Origin: Streptomyces diastatochromogenes
Lineage (GTDB): Bacteria > Actinomycetota > Actinomycetes > Streptomycetales > Streptomycetaceae
NCBI GenBank assembly: GCA_026913215.1
Contig: JAPTYK010000001.1
Span: 372,001-436,000 of the forward strand
Reading direction: 5' to 3'
DNA length: 64,000 nucleotides
In this document: in pieces, positions 48,380-58,500 of the stretch
How the letters are laid out: each line of letters opens with the position of its first letter
Position numbering within the stretch: the stretch's first letter is position 1
Notes under the pieces: generated by a model
The model's input: only the letters and a program-made list of their open reading frames with translations
Told to the model about the DNA's origin: nothing
Database searches by the model: none
Translations under genes and position numbers: made by a program

Positions 48380-48817
48380 ATGGCCGACGTCTCTCACCGT
48401 CCCGGTGATATCGCGGGGCACCCCGACGCGTCGGAGATGCGGGACCGCTACGCCCGCATGCTGCAGACCCGAGGTGTCGCGGCGGTCGAGGAACTCGTGA
48501 TCCTCGCAGGAGTCTGGGCGGCGATCTCCGCCTACACGGTCCACTTCTCCACCGCCGCGCCGGCACTGGCCATCACCAACCTGGTCGTCGGCATCGCCCT
48601 CGCGGTCCTCGGCCTGTGTATGTCGATGGCCCCGGAGCGGTCCCAGGACCTGAACTTCGTCGTGCTGCTCATGGGGGCGTGGCTCATCGTCGCGCCCTGG
48701 GTCGTCACCCGGCACCCCGGCACGGGAACGATCGTCAGCAATGTCATCACGGGCGCATGCGTCTGCCTGTTCTCCCTGACGGCCGGCGGACTGCTCATGA
48801 GCAAGAGAAGGACGTGA
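48380..48817 (+). CDS. SPW repeat membrane protein
   Basis: This intact protein of 145 residues has a hydrophilic N-terminus of about 40 residues and four hydrophobic segments arranged as two SPW-type hairpins (ELVILAGVWAAISAYTVHF and VVLLMGAWLIVAPWVV). SPW repeat proteins are small membrane proteins of unknown function found mostly in actinomycetes. The start ATG at 48380 lies 8 bases behind AAGGAGG. An upstream in-frame ATG at 48314 lacks such a site. Confidence 0.8.
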   Translation: MADVSHRPGDIAGHPDASEMRDRYARMLQTRGVAAVEELVILAGVWAAISAYTVHFSTAAPALAITNLVVGIALAVLGLCMSMAPERSQDLNFVVLLMGAWLIVAPWVVTRHPGTGTIVSNVITGACVCLFSLTAGGLLMSKRRT

Positions 48818-49107
48818 CACGCAGGACGAGGACGTGACGCATCGATCCTCCCTCCATGGTGCACGGCGGTACCTCCTTGAGGAGGTGCCGCCGTTCGCCG
48901 TGGGGGGAGGCATCTCCGTACACCGTGGGCGGCGGCGCCTCCGTACACCGTGGGCAGCGGCACCTCCGTACACCGCACACGAGCCGTTCCGGCCAGTGAC
49001 GGATCGGCGCGTTGGACCGCCCCGCTCTGTGCAGGATGGCGCAGGACCGCCGCCCCGGCCGCCGCCTAGCCTCGCCGCAACAGCACGAACGAGGGGCGGT
49101 ACCACCG
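48818..49107. other. intergenic region with hairpin and short tandem repeats
   Basis: The 290-bp gap contains a strong hairpin (48864-48893) and then three 25-bp-spaced copies of a TCCGTACACCG element starting at 48915, 48940 and 48965. I see no gene. Confidence 0.6.
48864..48893. terminator. hairpin terminator behind the SPW gene
   Basis: Thirteen bases (48864-48876) pair with 48881-48893, with one G-T pair, around the loop TTGA. Confidence 0.65.
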
Positions 49108-50395
49108 GTGAACTGGCACATCCACGACTACCGCGAGAGCGATCTCGCCGCCGTCGTCCATCTGATCGACACCACCGCCGAGCTCGGGCAGGAGTCCGTC
49201 TTCTCCCTCGCCGAGTGCATCGGCGCCCTCACCACCCGTCAGCCGGCCGTGGTCGCCGTGCACCAGGGCGCCCCATCGGGGCGGCGCTCGCCTGTGTCTC
49301 CGGCGAGCGGGCCTGGGTCATGCGGATCGCGATCTCCTCGGCCTGGCGGGGCCGGGGCCTCGCCAGCGCCCTGCTCGTGGAGCTGGAGCGGCGGCTCGTG
49401 GCGGCCCGCGTCGGGCGCATCGCGTACGTCCTGCCGGAGGAGGAGCTCCTCGGCGAGGGCCTGCTGAACGCCGGGTACACCCGTCAGCCCGCCGTCGCGT
49501 ACTTCGAGAAGGTCGAGCCGCTGCACGGCCCCGCCGCCGGGCTCCTCGACGACCTGGGCGGCGGCTGCTGCCGGGCGACCTGTGGGCGAAGGTCGCCGGC
49601 ATGGAGCGGGAGAAGGACCTGATCGAGCGCCGAGTGGTGCTGCCGCTGGCCGAGCCGGAGCGGGCCACCCGGCACGGGGTGCGGCCGCCGCGCGCGGTCT
49701 GCCTGTTCGGGCCGCCCGGCACCGGCAAGACCACGTTCGCGCGGGGCATCGCCTCCCGGCTCGGCTGGCCCTTCGTGGAGATCCTGCCGTCCCGCCTCGC
49801 CGACGAGGGGAACCTCGCCGCCGCCCTGCGGTCCGCGTTCGCGCGGATCGCCGAACTGGAGCGGGTCCTCGTCTTCATCGACGAGGTCGAGGAGATCGCC
49901 CCGGTCCGCTCGGAGCCCGCCCAGCCCGGCGGCATGCACGGCGTGACGAACGAGCTCCTCAAGCTGATACCGGGCTTCCGGGAGCGGGACGAGCGGCTGC
50001 TCGTCTGCGCGACCAACTCGATCCGCTCCCTCGACCCGGCGTTCCTGCGCCCCGGCCGCTTCGACTACCTCATCCCCATCGGTACGCCGGACAAGGCGGC
50101 GCGGGCGGCGATCTGGTCCCGCTACACCGACGGGCGGACGGACGTCGACATCGACGAACTGGTCCTCGCGAGCGAGCTGTTCACGCCCGCCGACATCGAG
50201 CACGCGGCCCGGATCGCCGCCCAGGCCTCCTTCGAACGGGACCTCGTCTCGGTCGGCGGGCGCGGCGGCGACGATCCGGCGCCCGGGGCGAGCACGGCCG
50301 ACTACCTGGAGGCCATCGCCGAGTGCCGGCCGACGGTCACCCCGGCGATGATCGAGCAGTTCGCCTCGGACATCACGACGCACGCCCGGACCTGA
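49108..50395 (+). CDS. fused GNAT acetyltransferase - AAA ATPase protein, frameshifted
   Basis: The N-terminal half (GTG at 49108) is a GNAT domain: WHIHDYRESDLAAVVHLID, then the acetyl-CoA loop ISSAWRGRGLASALL. The C-terminal half is a classical AAA domain with Walker A FGPPGTGKTT, Walker B VLVFIDEVEEI, sensor 1 CATNS and arginine-finger region FLRPGRFDY. Slips near 49275 and 49557 break the frame. When they are corrected, the linker (RLLPGDLWAKVAGMERE) has no stop, giving one protein of about 430 residues. The fused pair is unusual. The acetyl acceptor is unknown. Confidence 0.82.
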
Positions 50396-51297
50396 GGGCG
50401 GACTCCCTCCGGCCGCGTCCAGTTCGGACCGGTCGGGGGCAGGGCTCCGGCCCGGGAGACGGTGACGGCCGCCGCCGCGCCCGCCCTGCGCAGCAGCCCG
50501 GCGAGCTCGTCGGCGCCGAGCCCGCCGAGGGCGTCCCGTCCCCGTCCGGCGAGGGCGTCGAGGACGGCCGACATGAAGGAGTCGCCCGCGCCGACCGTGT
50601 CGACGACGGCGACCCGCGGGCGACGGCCGTGACCGTCTCCCGCCCGGTGAGGGCGAGCGATCCCGCCGCGCCCCGGGTGACCAGGACGAGGACCGGGCCG
50701 AGGGCCAGCCAGCGGGCGGCGACGGACTCGGCGGACTCCCCGGATACAGCCAGGCCAGGTCCTCGTCGCTCGCCTTCACCAGGTCGCTGAGCGCGACGCA
50801 GCGCTCGACGCGGGCGACGGCCGCGCCGTGCTCCCCATGAGCGCGGGCCGCACGTTGGGGTCGTAGCTGACCGTGGCCCGGTCCCGGAGCCGCTCGGTCT
50901 CGGCGAGGACGGTGGCGGCGCCGGGGGCGGTGACGGCGGCGATGGAGCCGATGTGCACATGGCCGGGCCGTTCGACCGGCGCCTCCCCCGCCTCCAGGGT
51001 CCAGGCGATGTCGAAGGTGTACGTGGCCCCGCCGTGCGCGTCGAGCCCGACGACCGCCGACGGGGTGCGCACGGGGACGCCGCCGACCTCCACCCGTACG
51101 CCCGCTCCCTCCAGGTGGTCCGCGATCAGCCGCCCGGTGGGGTCGTCTGCGAGCTGGGTGAGCAGGGTGACGTCCCGGCCGAGGCGGGCGAGGCCGTAGG
51201 CGACGTTGGCGGGGCTGCCGCCCGGATGGATCCGTTCGGTGCCGTCGGCGTCGCGCACGATGTCGGCGACGCACTCGCCGATCACCAGGAAGGACAT
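50373..51297 (-). CDS. PfkB family carbohydrate kinase (fructokinase-like), frameshifted
   Basis: The kinase begins MSFLVIGECVADIVRDADGT. It has the PfkB N-terminal motif GGSPANVAYGLARLGRDV, and a shifted-frame segment near 50580 carries the C-terminal DTVGAGDSF anion-hole and base. Family members phosphorylate sugars such as fructose with ATP. Slips lie near 50835, 50745 and 50625, plus one near the end, so the stop (about 50373) is uncertain. It would overlap the end of the convergent GNAT-AAA gene by about 20 bases. Confidence 0.82.
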
Positions 51298-51407
51298 GGC
51301 TCGGAGCTCCTTGGCGTAGGTGTCCGGGTGGACGATCCCCAGACAGTACGCGGCGGCGTCCCTATGCTGATCGCCGAGGACGGCCGACAGTGGGGAAGAG
51401 GTGTCCG

Positions 51408-51981
51408 GTGGAGAGGGTCGAGGGGCTCCCGGTCATGGCGTTCGGCGGCGGTGCGGAGCTGGAGGCCTGGCTGGAGCGGCACCACGGGGACACCCCGGGC
51501 GTCTGGCTGCTGCTGGGCAGGAAGGGCTCGGACGTGCCCTCCCCCGGCGCGGAGGAGATCCTCGACGCCACGCTCGCGTACGGCTGGATCACCGGCAAGC
51601 GCACGGCCCGCGACGAGCGGAGCTACCTCCAGAAGATCACCCGCGCCGCCCCGCAGCCTCTGGTCGCAGGTCAACGTGCGTCAGGTCGAGGCACTGACCG
51701 CCGCCGGACGGATGCGGGAGCCGGGCCTCGCCGAGGTCCGGGCGGCGAAGGCGGACGGGCGCTGGGCGGCCGCGTACCCTCCCAGAAGGACGCGACCGTA
51801 CCGGACGACCTGGCGGCGGCCCTGGCGCGGCGCCGGGAGCGGCGGAGGCCTTCGAGGCCCTCGGCAGGACCGACCGCTACCTCGTGATCCTCAGCCTCTG
51901 GCAGGCCCGCACCGCGAGGACGCGGACGGCACGGCTCGAACGGGCGGTGGCGGCGCTGGCGGCGGGCGAACGGCCGAGGTA
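51408..51981 (+). CDS. YdeI/OmpD-associated family protein, frameshifted
   Basis: This protein of about 190 residues begins VERVEGLPVMAFGGGAELEAW. LLGRKGSDVPSPGAEEILDATL and YGWITGKRTARDERSYLQK match the YdeI/OmpD-associated family. Slips near 51655, 51778 and 51850 are followed by NVRQVEALTAAGRM, ATVPDDLAAAL and RYLVILSLWQARTART in other frames. The GTG at 51408 has AAGAGG six bases upstream. YdeI-like proteins have been linked to antimicrobial-peptide resistance in enterobacteria. The role here is unknown. Confidence 0.75.
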
Positions 51982-52065
51982 AGGAGCCCGCCCCTCGTCA
52001 TCGACGGCGGGGAGGCGGGGGCAGGGACAGAGGCAGGGACAGGGAAACGGCCGGGCTGAGCGCCC

Positions 52066-52579
52066 TCACCGTCGCCGGCGGTACAGCACCTGGTGGGCGT
52101 CCCACTCCACGAAGGACTCGGCGTGCTCCAGACCGACGGCCTCCAGGAGCCGGCGGGAGCGGTGGTTCGCCCGCTGGGTGACCGCGACCACGCTCGGCGC
52201 GGTCTCCAACGCCCGTGCCACGGCGGCGCCGACGGCCTCGCGCGCGTATCCCCGCCCCCAGTGCTCGGGCAGGAACTGGTACGAGACCTCCGTCTCGCCG
52301 CCCCGCCCGGCGTCCTCCACCGTGACGAGCCCGAGCAGGACACCGTCCTCGGCCCGGACCACCGCGTGGAAACCGGACGCGCCGACGATCCGCCGCTGCC
52401 GGATCCGGACGACCGAGTCGATGACGGGACCGCCGAGGTGGCGCCGTACCTCCGGGTCGGTCCACAGCCGGGTCACGGCCGGCAGGTCGCCGCTCCGGAC
52501 GGGTCGCAGCACCAGCCGCTCGGTGACGAGCGGGCGGCGGGCGGGGCGGGGGCGGGGAGACGGTCACGGCTCCGATCAT
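52066..52579 (-). CDS. GNAT family N-acetyltransferase (RimJ/RimL-like)
   Basis: The uninterrupted part (52066-52512, 148 residues) has the RimJ-like pattern: LRPVRSGDLPAVTRLWTDPEV, the acetyl-CoA loop LPEHWGRGYAREAVGAA, and NHRSRRLLEAVGLEH. Upstream bases encode PLVTERLV in the same frame. One missing C in a C-run near 52540 would connect to an ATG at 52579 (MIGAVTVSPPPP). The probable target is a small amine or a protein N-terminus. Nothing nearby specifies it. Confidence 0.8.
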
Positions 52580-52628
52580 CTCAGGAGCGGAGCGGAGCGG
52601 ACCGGACCGGACCGGGCGCGGGGCCGGT

Positions 52629-52816
52629 TCAGCGGCGCTCCGGGACGTCGCCGCGGATGACGGGGACGAGGCTGCGCAGGGCGAGTCCCGCGGCGACCAG
52701 CGTGGTCGCCGCGACGACGAGGCACAGCACGGCGATCGGGGACATCCGCCGCCGGTCGCGGCCAGGCCCGCGCCTCCGCCGCCTACCGCGCCCGCTCCGA
52801 TGGGCTTGCCGTACAT
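52629..52816 (-). CDS. tiny LAATG-type membrane protein, frameshifted
   Basis: From ATG 52816 the sequence reads MYGKPIGAGAVGGGGAGLAATGG. After one missing base in the GGCGGCGGA run it continues as MSPIAVLCLVVAATTLVAAG, then LALRSLVPVIRGDVPERR to a TGA at 52629. The span of 188 bases plus one fits exactly 62 residues. A Gly-rich start, LAATG, one membrane helix and a basic tail resemble the sorting signal of class E sortase substrates (LAxTG), but there is no signal peptide. It sits directly upstream-to-downstream with the glycosyltransferase gene. Confidence 0.6.
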
Positions 52817-52872
52817 GGGGTGGTCCTTCCGATGGAGGGAGAGTGGGGGGTGGGGAATGGCCGGAGAGGGGC

Positions 52873-53928
52873 TCAGGTGGCGACCCAGCGCTCCTGGCGG
52901 CGCAGGACGAGGTCGATCAGCGACCGGGCGAACACCAGCTGCCGGAACACGTCGTACAGGAGCTCCGGCACGAGCGGGAGGGCGAGCAGCACGGCCCGGC
53001 GCCCCGCCCGGCGGACGGTCAGGGTGCGTTCGAGGACGAAGATCAGCGTGATCGCCCCCCAGAACAGCGAGAAGCCCTGCCAGCCCGCGGTGGCCAGGAC
53101 GAGGACGGTGGCGGTGGCGAACAGGGCGAGCGCGAGGCCGCCGATCCCGAGCATCAGCTGCTGTCCGAAGTACGGCAGGGTGACGCGGGTCAGTCCGTAG
53201 TCGCGCAGGTTCTCCAGGGCGCCGCGCTGCCAGCGCATGCGCTGGTGCCAGAGCTTGGGGAGGGTCGGCATGACCTCGGTGACGAGCCAGCAGCCGTCGG
53301 GCGAGACGGTCCGGTGGCCGAGGGTCTTGACGGCCTTGGTGATCTCGTCGTCCTCGGTGAGCGAGGCCAGGCTGTAGTAGCCGTCCCCGCCGCCGATCCT
53401 CCCCGCCCTGCGGGCCTCCCGGACCTCGCGCAGGACGCTCGTCCGGAAGACCGTCCCGGTCCCGGTCAGGACGGTGGCCTTGTTGCCCTTGCGGTGGATC
53501 TCCAGCGCGTACCGCTCGTACTCCATCCGCTGGAGCAGTCCGAGGAGTCCGCCGCCCTCCTCCCCGAAGAAGATGCCGCCGACCGCGCCCACCGTCGCGT
53601 CCTCGTCGAGGGCCTCCACGGCGCAGGCGACGAAGCGCGGATTGAGGACGGTGTCCGCGTCCTGGACCAGCAGCAGCGCGTCCTCGGGCAGCTCGTCGAG
53701 CAGGGCGGGGAGCGCCTGGTTGAGCGCCCCCGCCTTCTTGTCCCGGTTGGCGGCCGTCACGAAGACCTCGGCACCGCAGCGCTCGGCGATCTCCGCCGTC
53801 AGATCGGTGCAGTTGTCGGCGACGACGACGATCCGGTCCGGCCTGACGGTCTGCCGGTAGAGCCCGGCGAGGGTGGCGACGATGCCGTGCTGTTCGTTGT
53901 GCGCCGGTACGACCGCGACCAGTTCCAC
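52873..53928 (-). CDS. membrane glycosyltransferase family 2 (cellulose-synthase-like)
   Basis: This intact protein of 351 residues has a GT-A domain: VVPAHNEQHGIVATL, the nucleotide-sugar site VVADNCTDLT, the DxD-like LLVQDADTVLNPRF, TEDDEITKAV with the acidic base, and the processivity motif QRMRWQRG. Two or more membrane helices follow (GIGGLALALFATATVLVLAT and later). It should polymerise or transfer sugars across the membrane. The GTG at 53928 has AAGGGA upstream. The tiny LAATG protein gene follows, and an atypical response regulator gene precedes it. Confidence 0.88.
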   Translation of the reverse strand: MELVAVVPAHNEQHGIVATLAGLYRQTVRPDRIVVVADNCTDLTAEIAERCGAEVFVTAANRDKKAGALNQALPALLDELPEDALLLVQDADTVLNPRFVACAVEALDEDATVGAVGGIFFGEEGGGLLGLLQRMEYERYALEIHRKGNKATVLTGTGTVFRTSVLREVREARRAGRIGGGDGYYSLASLTEDDEITKAVKTLGHRTVSPDGCWLVTEVMPTLPKLWHQRMRWQRGALENLRDYGLTRVTLPYFGQQLMLGIGGLALALFATATVLVLATAGWQGFSLFWGAITLIFVLERTLTVRRAGRRAVLLALPLVPELLYDVFRQLVFARSLIDLVLRRQERWVAT

Positions 53929-54126
53929 CGCCGTTCCCTTCCGTCCGTTCCAGATGTCCTGGAACGACGGTGCCGTGGCGCGGTTGCGGGGCGGGTGCGC
54001 GGCGGGTGCGCCCCGGTTGCGGGGCGACGACGGAGGACGTTCGGCGGGCCCGGAGGGACTTCCGTCCCTTCCGCGCATGGGCCGTAGGTCGGCGGGTCGA
54101 CGGAGGATGTGGGGCGGCGGGTCGGC

Positions 54127-54158
54127 GGAGGCGGTGGATCGGTGGAGGCGGTGGATCG
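54127..54158. repeat. two 15-bp direct repeats between the regulator and the glycosyltransferase gene
   Basis: GGAGGCGGTGGATCG occurs at 54127-54141 and 54144-54158, a 17-base spacing. Direct repeats are the usual form of OmpR-type sites, and the position allows control of the glycosyltransferase gene starting at 53928. Confidence 0.4.
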
Positions 54159-54167
54159 ATCGGCAGG

Positions 54168-54904
54168 TCAGTCGACGGGGTGGTACCGGTACCCCACACC
54201 TCGGACGGTGGCGATGCCCGTACGCCCCCCGGTGGCCTCGGCGATCTTTCGGCGCAGCCGCAGCACCGTGTACTTCACGCGCCGCGCGTCGGCGTTCTCG
54301 TTCTCCCCACACCTCGCCGAGCAGCCACCCGTGCCCGAGGACCTGCTCGGGCCGGGCGACGAACGCTGCCAGCAGGTCGAACTCCAGCGGCGTGAGGTCG
54401 AGCGGGATCCCGTCGGCGCGGGCCACGCGCCTGGCCCGGTCGACGACGACGCCCCGCGCCCGGCCTGACCGGGCGCGCCGTCCCCGGGGCCCCGGACACC
54501 GGCAGCAGGCGCCGGAAACGGGCCGCGACCCGGGGCAGCCCTGCTCGCGGGAGATGCCGTACGTCAGGTAGTCGTCCGCCCCGAGTGGTAGGCGCGGGCC
54601 GCGTCGATCTCGATGTACACGGGGCGACCACCACGATGGGCATGACCCTGGCCCTGTCCCGCAGCTCCTTGAGGAACTCCCAGGGATCACAGCGGGGCAG
54701 CTCCAGGCTGAGCACCACCCCCTGCGGCCCGGGGCGCTCCCGCAGCGCCTGCCTCGTGGCGGGGCCGTCCACGGTCTGCCGCACCTCGTGCCCCTGCTCG
54801 CGCAGCATGCCGCCGACCACGTCGACGACGCGGGCGTCCGTCAGGGCGAAGAGGATGAGGGGCCGGACGGGCCCGCTCGACTCCGGAACGACAGAGGGCG
54901 ACAT
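54168..54904 (-). CDS. OmpR-type response regulator with degenerate receiver, frameshifted
   Basis: The N-terminal receiver-like domain (ILFALTDARVVDVVGGMLRE) lacks the expected phosphorylation site: the strand reads VVLSLELPRCDPWEFL rather than the usual Asp pattern. The conserved Lys is also missing (GADDYLTYG instead of DYLTKP). The C-terminal winged helix is of OmpR type (LDLTPLEFDLLAAFVARP, GVGYRYHPVD). Slips lie near 54630, 54580, 54535 and 54310. No sensor kinase is adjacent. It probably acts without phosphorylation, on the glycosyltransferase gene downstream. Confidence 0.78.
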
Positions 54905-55090
54905 ATCTGGACAATAAGCCGACCGCGGTCGTCGTGACACTCGTCGCCGGATCCCGGCCGTCGGACACGACGGGGACACCTGCCGCGCCCGGCACCGGTC
55001 GACATCGGGAACCGATCATGAGAACTGAGGTTCATGGGGTGCATGCGCTGTGCAGAATCTCTCTACGGAGGGACCGACGGGGGGAGCGGC

Positions 55091-55507
55091 ATGGAGATTC
55101 GACTTCGGGTGGTATCCGCGGAGGAGGAGGAGAGCCAGGAGCTCACCCGAGCGCTCCACGACTGGCTCGTCGAGGATCGTGCCGTGGGGCTCAACGCACG
55201 GATCTCCCGCCTGCGAGACGACGCGGGTCACCCCTCCGGGGCGATGGGTGGAGACGCCATGGATTGGATCCAGCTCCTGGTGGGTTCGGGCTTCTCGACC
55301 GTGGGCCTCGTCTACGCGCACATGGCCTTCCGGGCTTCGCTGCCCCGACGCCAGCAATCGGTTTCCGTGATCATCGAACACGGCGATGCCCGGATCACCA
55401 TGACGGACGCGTCCCCCGAGGCGGCAGCCCGGCTCACCGAACTCCTGGCCTCACCCCAGGAAGCCCAGGGCTCCGTCGAGGGCGGAGACGCCGGTGACGC
55501 TTCCTGA
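55091..55507 (+). CDS. EACC1-like small protein (effector-associated constant component)
   Basis: This intact protein of 138 residues begins MEIRLRVVSAEEEESQELTR and has the segment GGDAMDWIQLLVGSGFST. A hydrophobic stretch follows, and then a beta-rich end (SVSVIIEHGDARITMTDASP). Its order and size match the EACC1 component that precedes caspase or other effector-NTPase genes in actinobacteria. The next gene starts 14 bases before its stop, so the two proteins are coupled. The start ATG at 55091 has GGGGGAG upstream. Its biochemical role is not known. Confidence 0.75.
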   Translation: MEIRLRVVSAEEEESQELTRALHDWLVEDRAVGLNARISRLRDDAGHPSGAMGGDAMDWIQLLVGSGFSTVGLVYAHMAFRASLPRRQQSVSVIIEHGDARITMTDASPEAAARLTELLASPQEAQGSVEGGDAGDAS

Positions 55508-58500
55508 CCCGGTGACGAGCCGCGCCGTGCTGATCGGCATCGACCAGTACCGGAACCTTCCTTCCCTCGAACCCGTCGCCCGAGGGCGCGACCGTCTGGC
55601 GCAGTTGCTGCAGGATCCCGCGGTGTGGGGGCTTCATCAGCGCAATGTCGAGGTGTTCGACGCCCAGGCAGGACGCGATGACATCCTCGCGGCGATCAAG
55701 CAGGCGGCAAGGGCCACGACGGACACGCTGCTGCTGTACTTCGCGGGACACGGACTGCGCGACCGGAACGGGCAGCAGCTCCATCTGGCCCTGTCGAACG
55801 CCGATGACGAGCACCTGCAGATCGGCAGCATCGCCTTCGGCGACATCCGCCAGCTGCTCGCGGCCGGTCACCGGGCCCGCCGGCGCATCGTGCTGCTCGA
55901 CTGCTGCTACAGCGGCCTGGCGGGCAGCATGGGGCACCAGGACATCACACGATCGGAACTCGCCGAAGAGGCGGCGGCCGAGGGAACGTACCTGCTGACC
56001 TCGGCCTCCAGCACCCAGCGGGCGTTCGCCCACGACGACCAGCCCTATCCGGAGTTCACCGGCACCCTGATCGACGTCCTCGAAAAGGGGGTGCCGACAG
56101 CCGGGCCCGAACTGACCCTCAACACCGTCTGGCAGGCGACCCGCTCGGCGCTCATCGAGCGGGGCTCCCCCGAACCCCACCAGTTCGGGCAGAACGCGCT
56201 GGCCGAACTCGCATGGGTCACGAACGCCGCTTACAGCAGAGCCGATTCGGCATGGAGCAGGATGCTGACCCGGCAGGTGACCGAACTGCGGGAAGCGCTT
56301 CAGGCGACAGAACGGCGTGTCGCTCTGCTCGAACAGCACAGTGTCGGGCTCCAGGAGGAAGTCGCTCTCCTCAGGGAGCGGGCGCAGGCACATCCCGCGC
56401 GGAACGAGGACTCCGCCGATCTCGCGAACGCGTCGGCGGCCGGCTCGGGGGAAAACGGGCACATCACGATCGTCCACCCCGGATACCACCGGCCCTGGGC
56501 GGTCTGGATCGCCCAGCGGGTGGAGATGAACGGCCATAGCGCCGCGTTACAGCGTTGGGATCCGCTGCGTGAGGTGCCCCTGAAGGAATCCCTCGGGGAC
56601 CTGCTGCTCGCCCAGGGCCAGGTCCTCCTCGTGCTCGACGACGGGTTCTTCGCGCTCGGTCCACGGCCCGCGGGCGAATGGAACCACGTCCTGCGCGGCT
56701 TCGTCACGGCCCACGCCGACCGCTTCGCCGCCGTCAACGTCACCAACCGGGCCCTCCTCCCGGCAACCACAGTGCTGGATCCCGTCGGGCTCTGGGGCGT
56801 GGACGAGGAAGAGGCCGAGGCCCGGCTCCTGAAGCGACTCGGCATCGAGCCCCGTCGTTCCGCCGACCGCCGCATCACAGCGGGCCCCCCTGTCCGCTAC
56901 CCCGACACTCCGCCCGAGATCTGGGGTGAGGTCCCCCGCCGCAACCCCCGGTTCACGGGCCGGGACGAAATCCTCAGCAAAGTCCAGGAACAACTCGTGG
57001 ACACCGAGCGCGGCAACGGCACGTGCACCCTGCTCGGCATGTCCGGCATCGGCAAGACCCAGATCGCCGTCGAATACGCCCACCGCTTCAACTCCGACTA
57101 CGACGTCGTCTGGTGGGTCAACTCCGACGACCGCACCGTGCAGCGCGACCGCTTCGGCGAGCTCGCCGTCGCACTGGAGCTCCCCGTCGGCAGCGAACCC
57201 GGTGAACGCGTCCGTGCCGTCCGCGAGGCCCTCCATCATGGCCGCCCCCACGCACGTTGGCTCGTCGTCTTCGACGGCTGGGACGACCCCGACGGTCTCG
57301 ACGAGATACTGCCCCAGGGCTCCGGCCACGTCCTCATCACTTCCCGGAACCGCACCTGGCAGAAGCAGACCGAGGTTCTGGAGGTCTCCGGTTTCGACCG
57401 CGCCGAGTCCACCGGCTATCTGATGCGGCGCGCCCCGCACATCACCGCCGACGAGGCGGACGAGGTGGCCGCCGAGTTCGCCGACGTACCCCTGGTGGTC
57501 GTCCAGGCCGCCGCCTGGCTCGGCGAGTCCGGCATGGGGGCGCTCGACTACCTCCGACTGGTCCGTGAAGGAAGGCTCTCCACCACCGACGAGCAGGAAT
57601 CCGGCGACGGCATCCTCAACTCCGCGCTGACCTCCTGGTCGATCCTGATCGACCGCCTCCGGAAGTCGCAGCCATACGCCGTCGACGTGCTCCGCCTCTG
57701 TGTGGCCTTCGCCCCGGCCGTATCCCGCTCGGCCTCATCCACGCGTACCCTCAGGCGGATCTGCCCGAAGAGCTGCGCTGGATGGAATCCGGCTCCTCGG
57801 AGTGGAACCAGGCACTGGACACACTGACCGACTACTCGCTGCTCACCCGGGAGGCACACGGCCCCGCCTCCGAAGACGGCGTGGCCGAGGAGTCCGTACA
57901 CATGCACCGACTGGTGCACGACATCGTCAGCAGACTCACCGACGGCCCCCATCGGGACACGTACCGCAACGCGGTCCGCACCCTGCTCACCGAGGCGGAC
58001 CCGGGCGATCCCGCGGACAGCCGGCACTGGCCCCGCTACGCCGAACTCGTACCCCACCTGAATGCCTCGGCCGCCCTCACCAGCCGCAGCCCGCAGACCC
58101 AGAGAACCGTCCTCAACTGCCTGCGCTCCTGCGAGCACAGCGGCAAGTACAGGACCGGGATCGACCTGGCGGAGAAGATCCGCTCCGCCTGGGGCGAGTT
58201 CATGAACCCACTCGCCCAGTCCATGATCGACCTGACCGTCCGGGAAGGCAGCCTCCTGCGCGCCACAGGGCGGTTCTACGAGGCGTACCAACTGGACCTG
58301 GGCCTGCGGGACCGGCTCGGGCAGGGCGAGCCCGTCGATGAGGTCGGGGTCCTGGTCTGCGACGACGCCGTCGCCGGCGACCTGCGCCACCTCGGCCAGT
58401 ACACCGAGGCCGACGACCTTCAGGGCCAAGCGCTGGACCAGGCCCAGCGATTGCTCGGTCACAGCGACCTCGTCACCGTCACGGCCCGCCACCATCTCGG

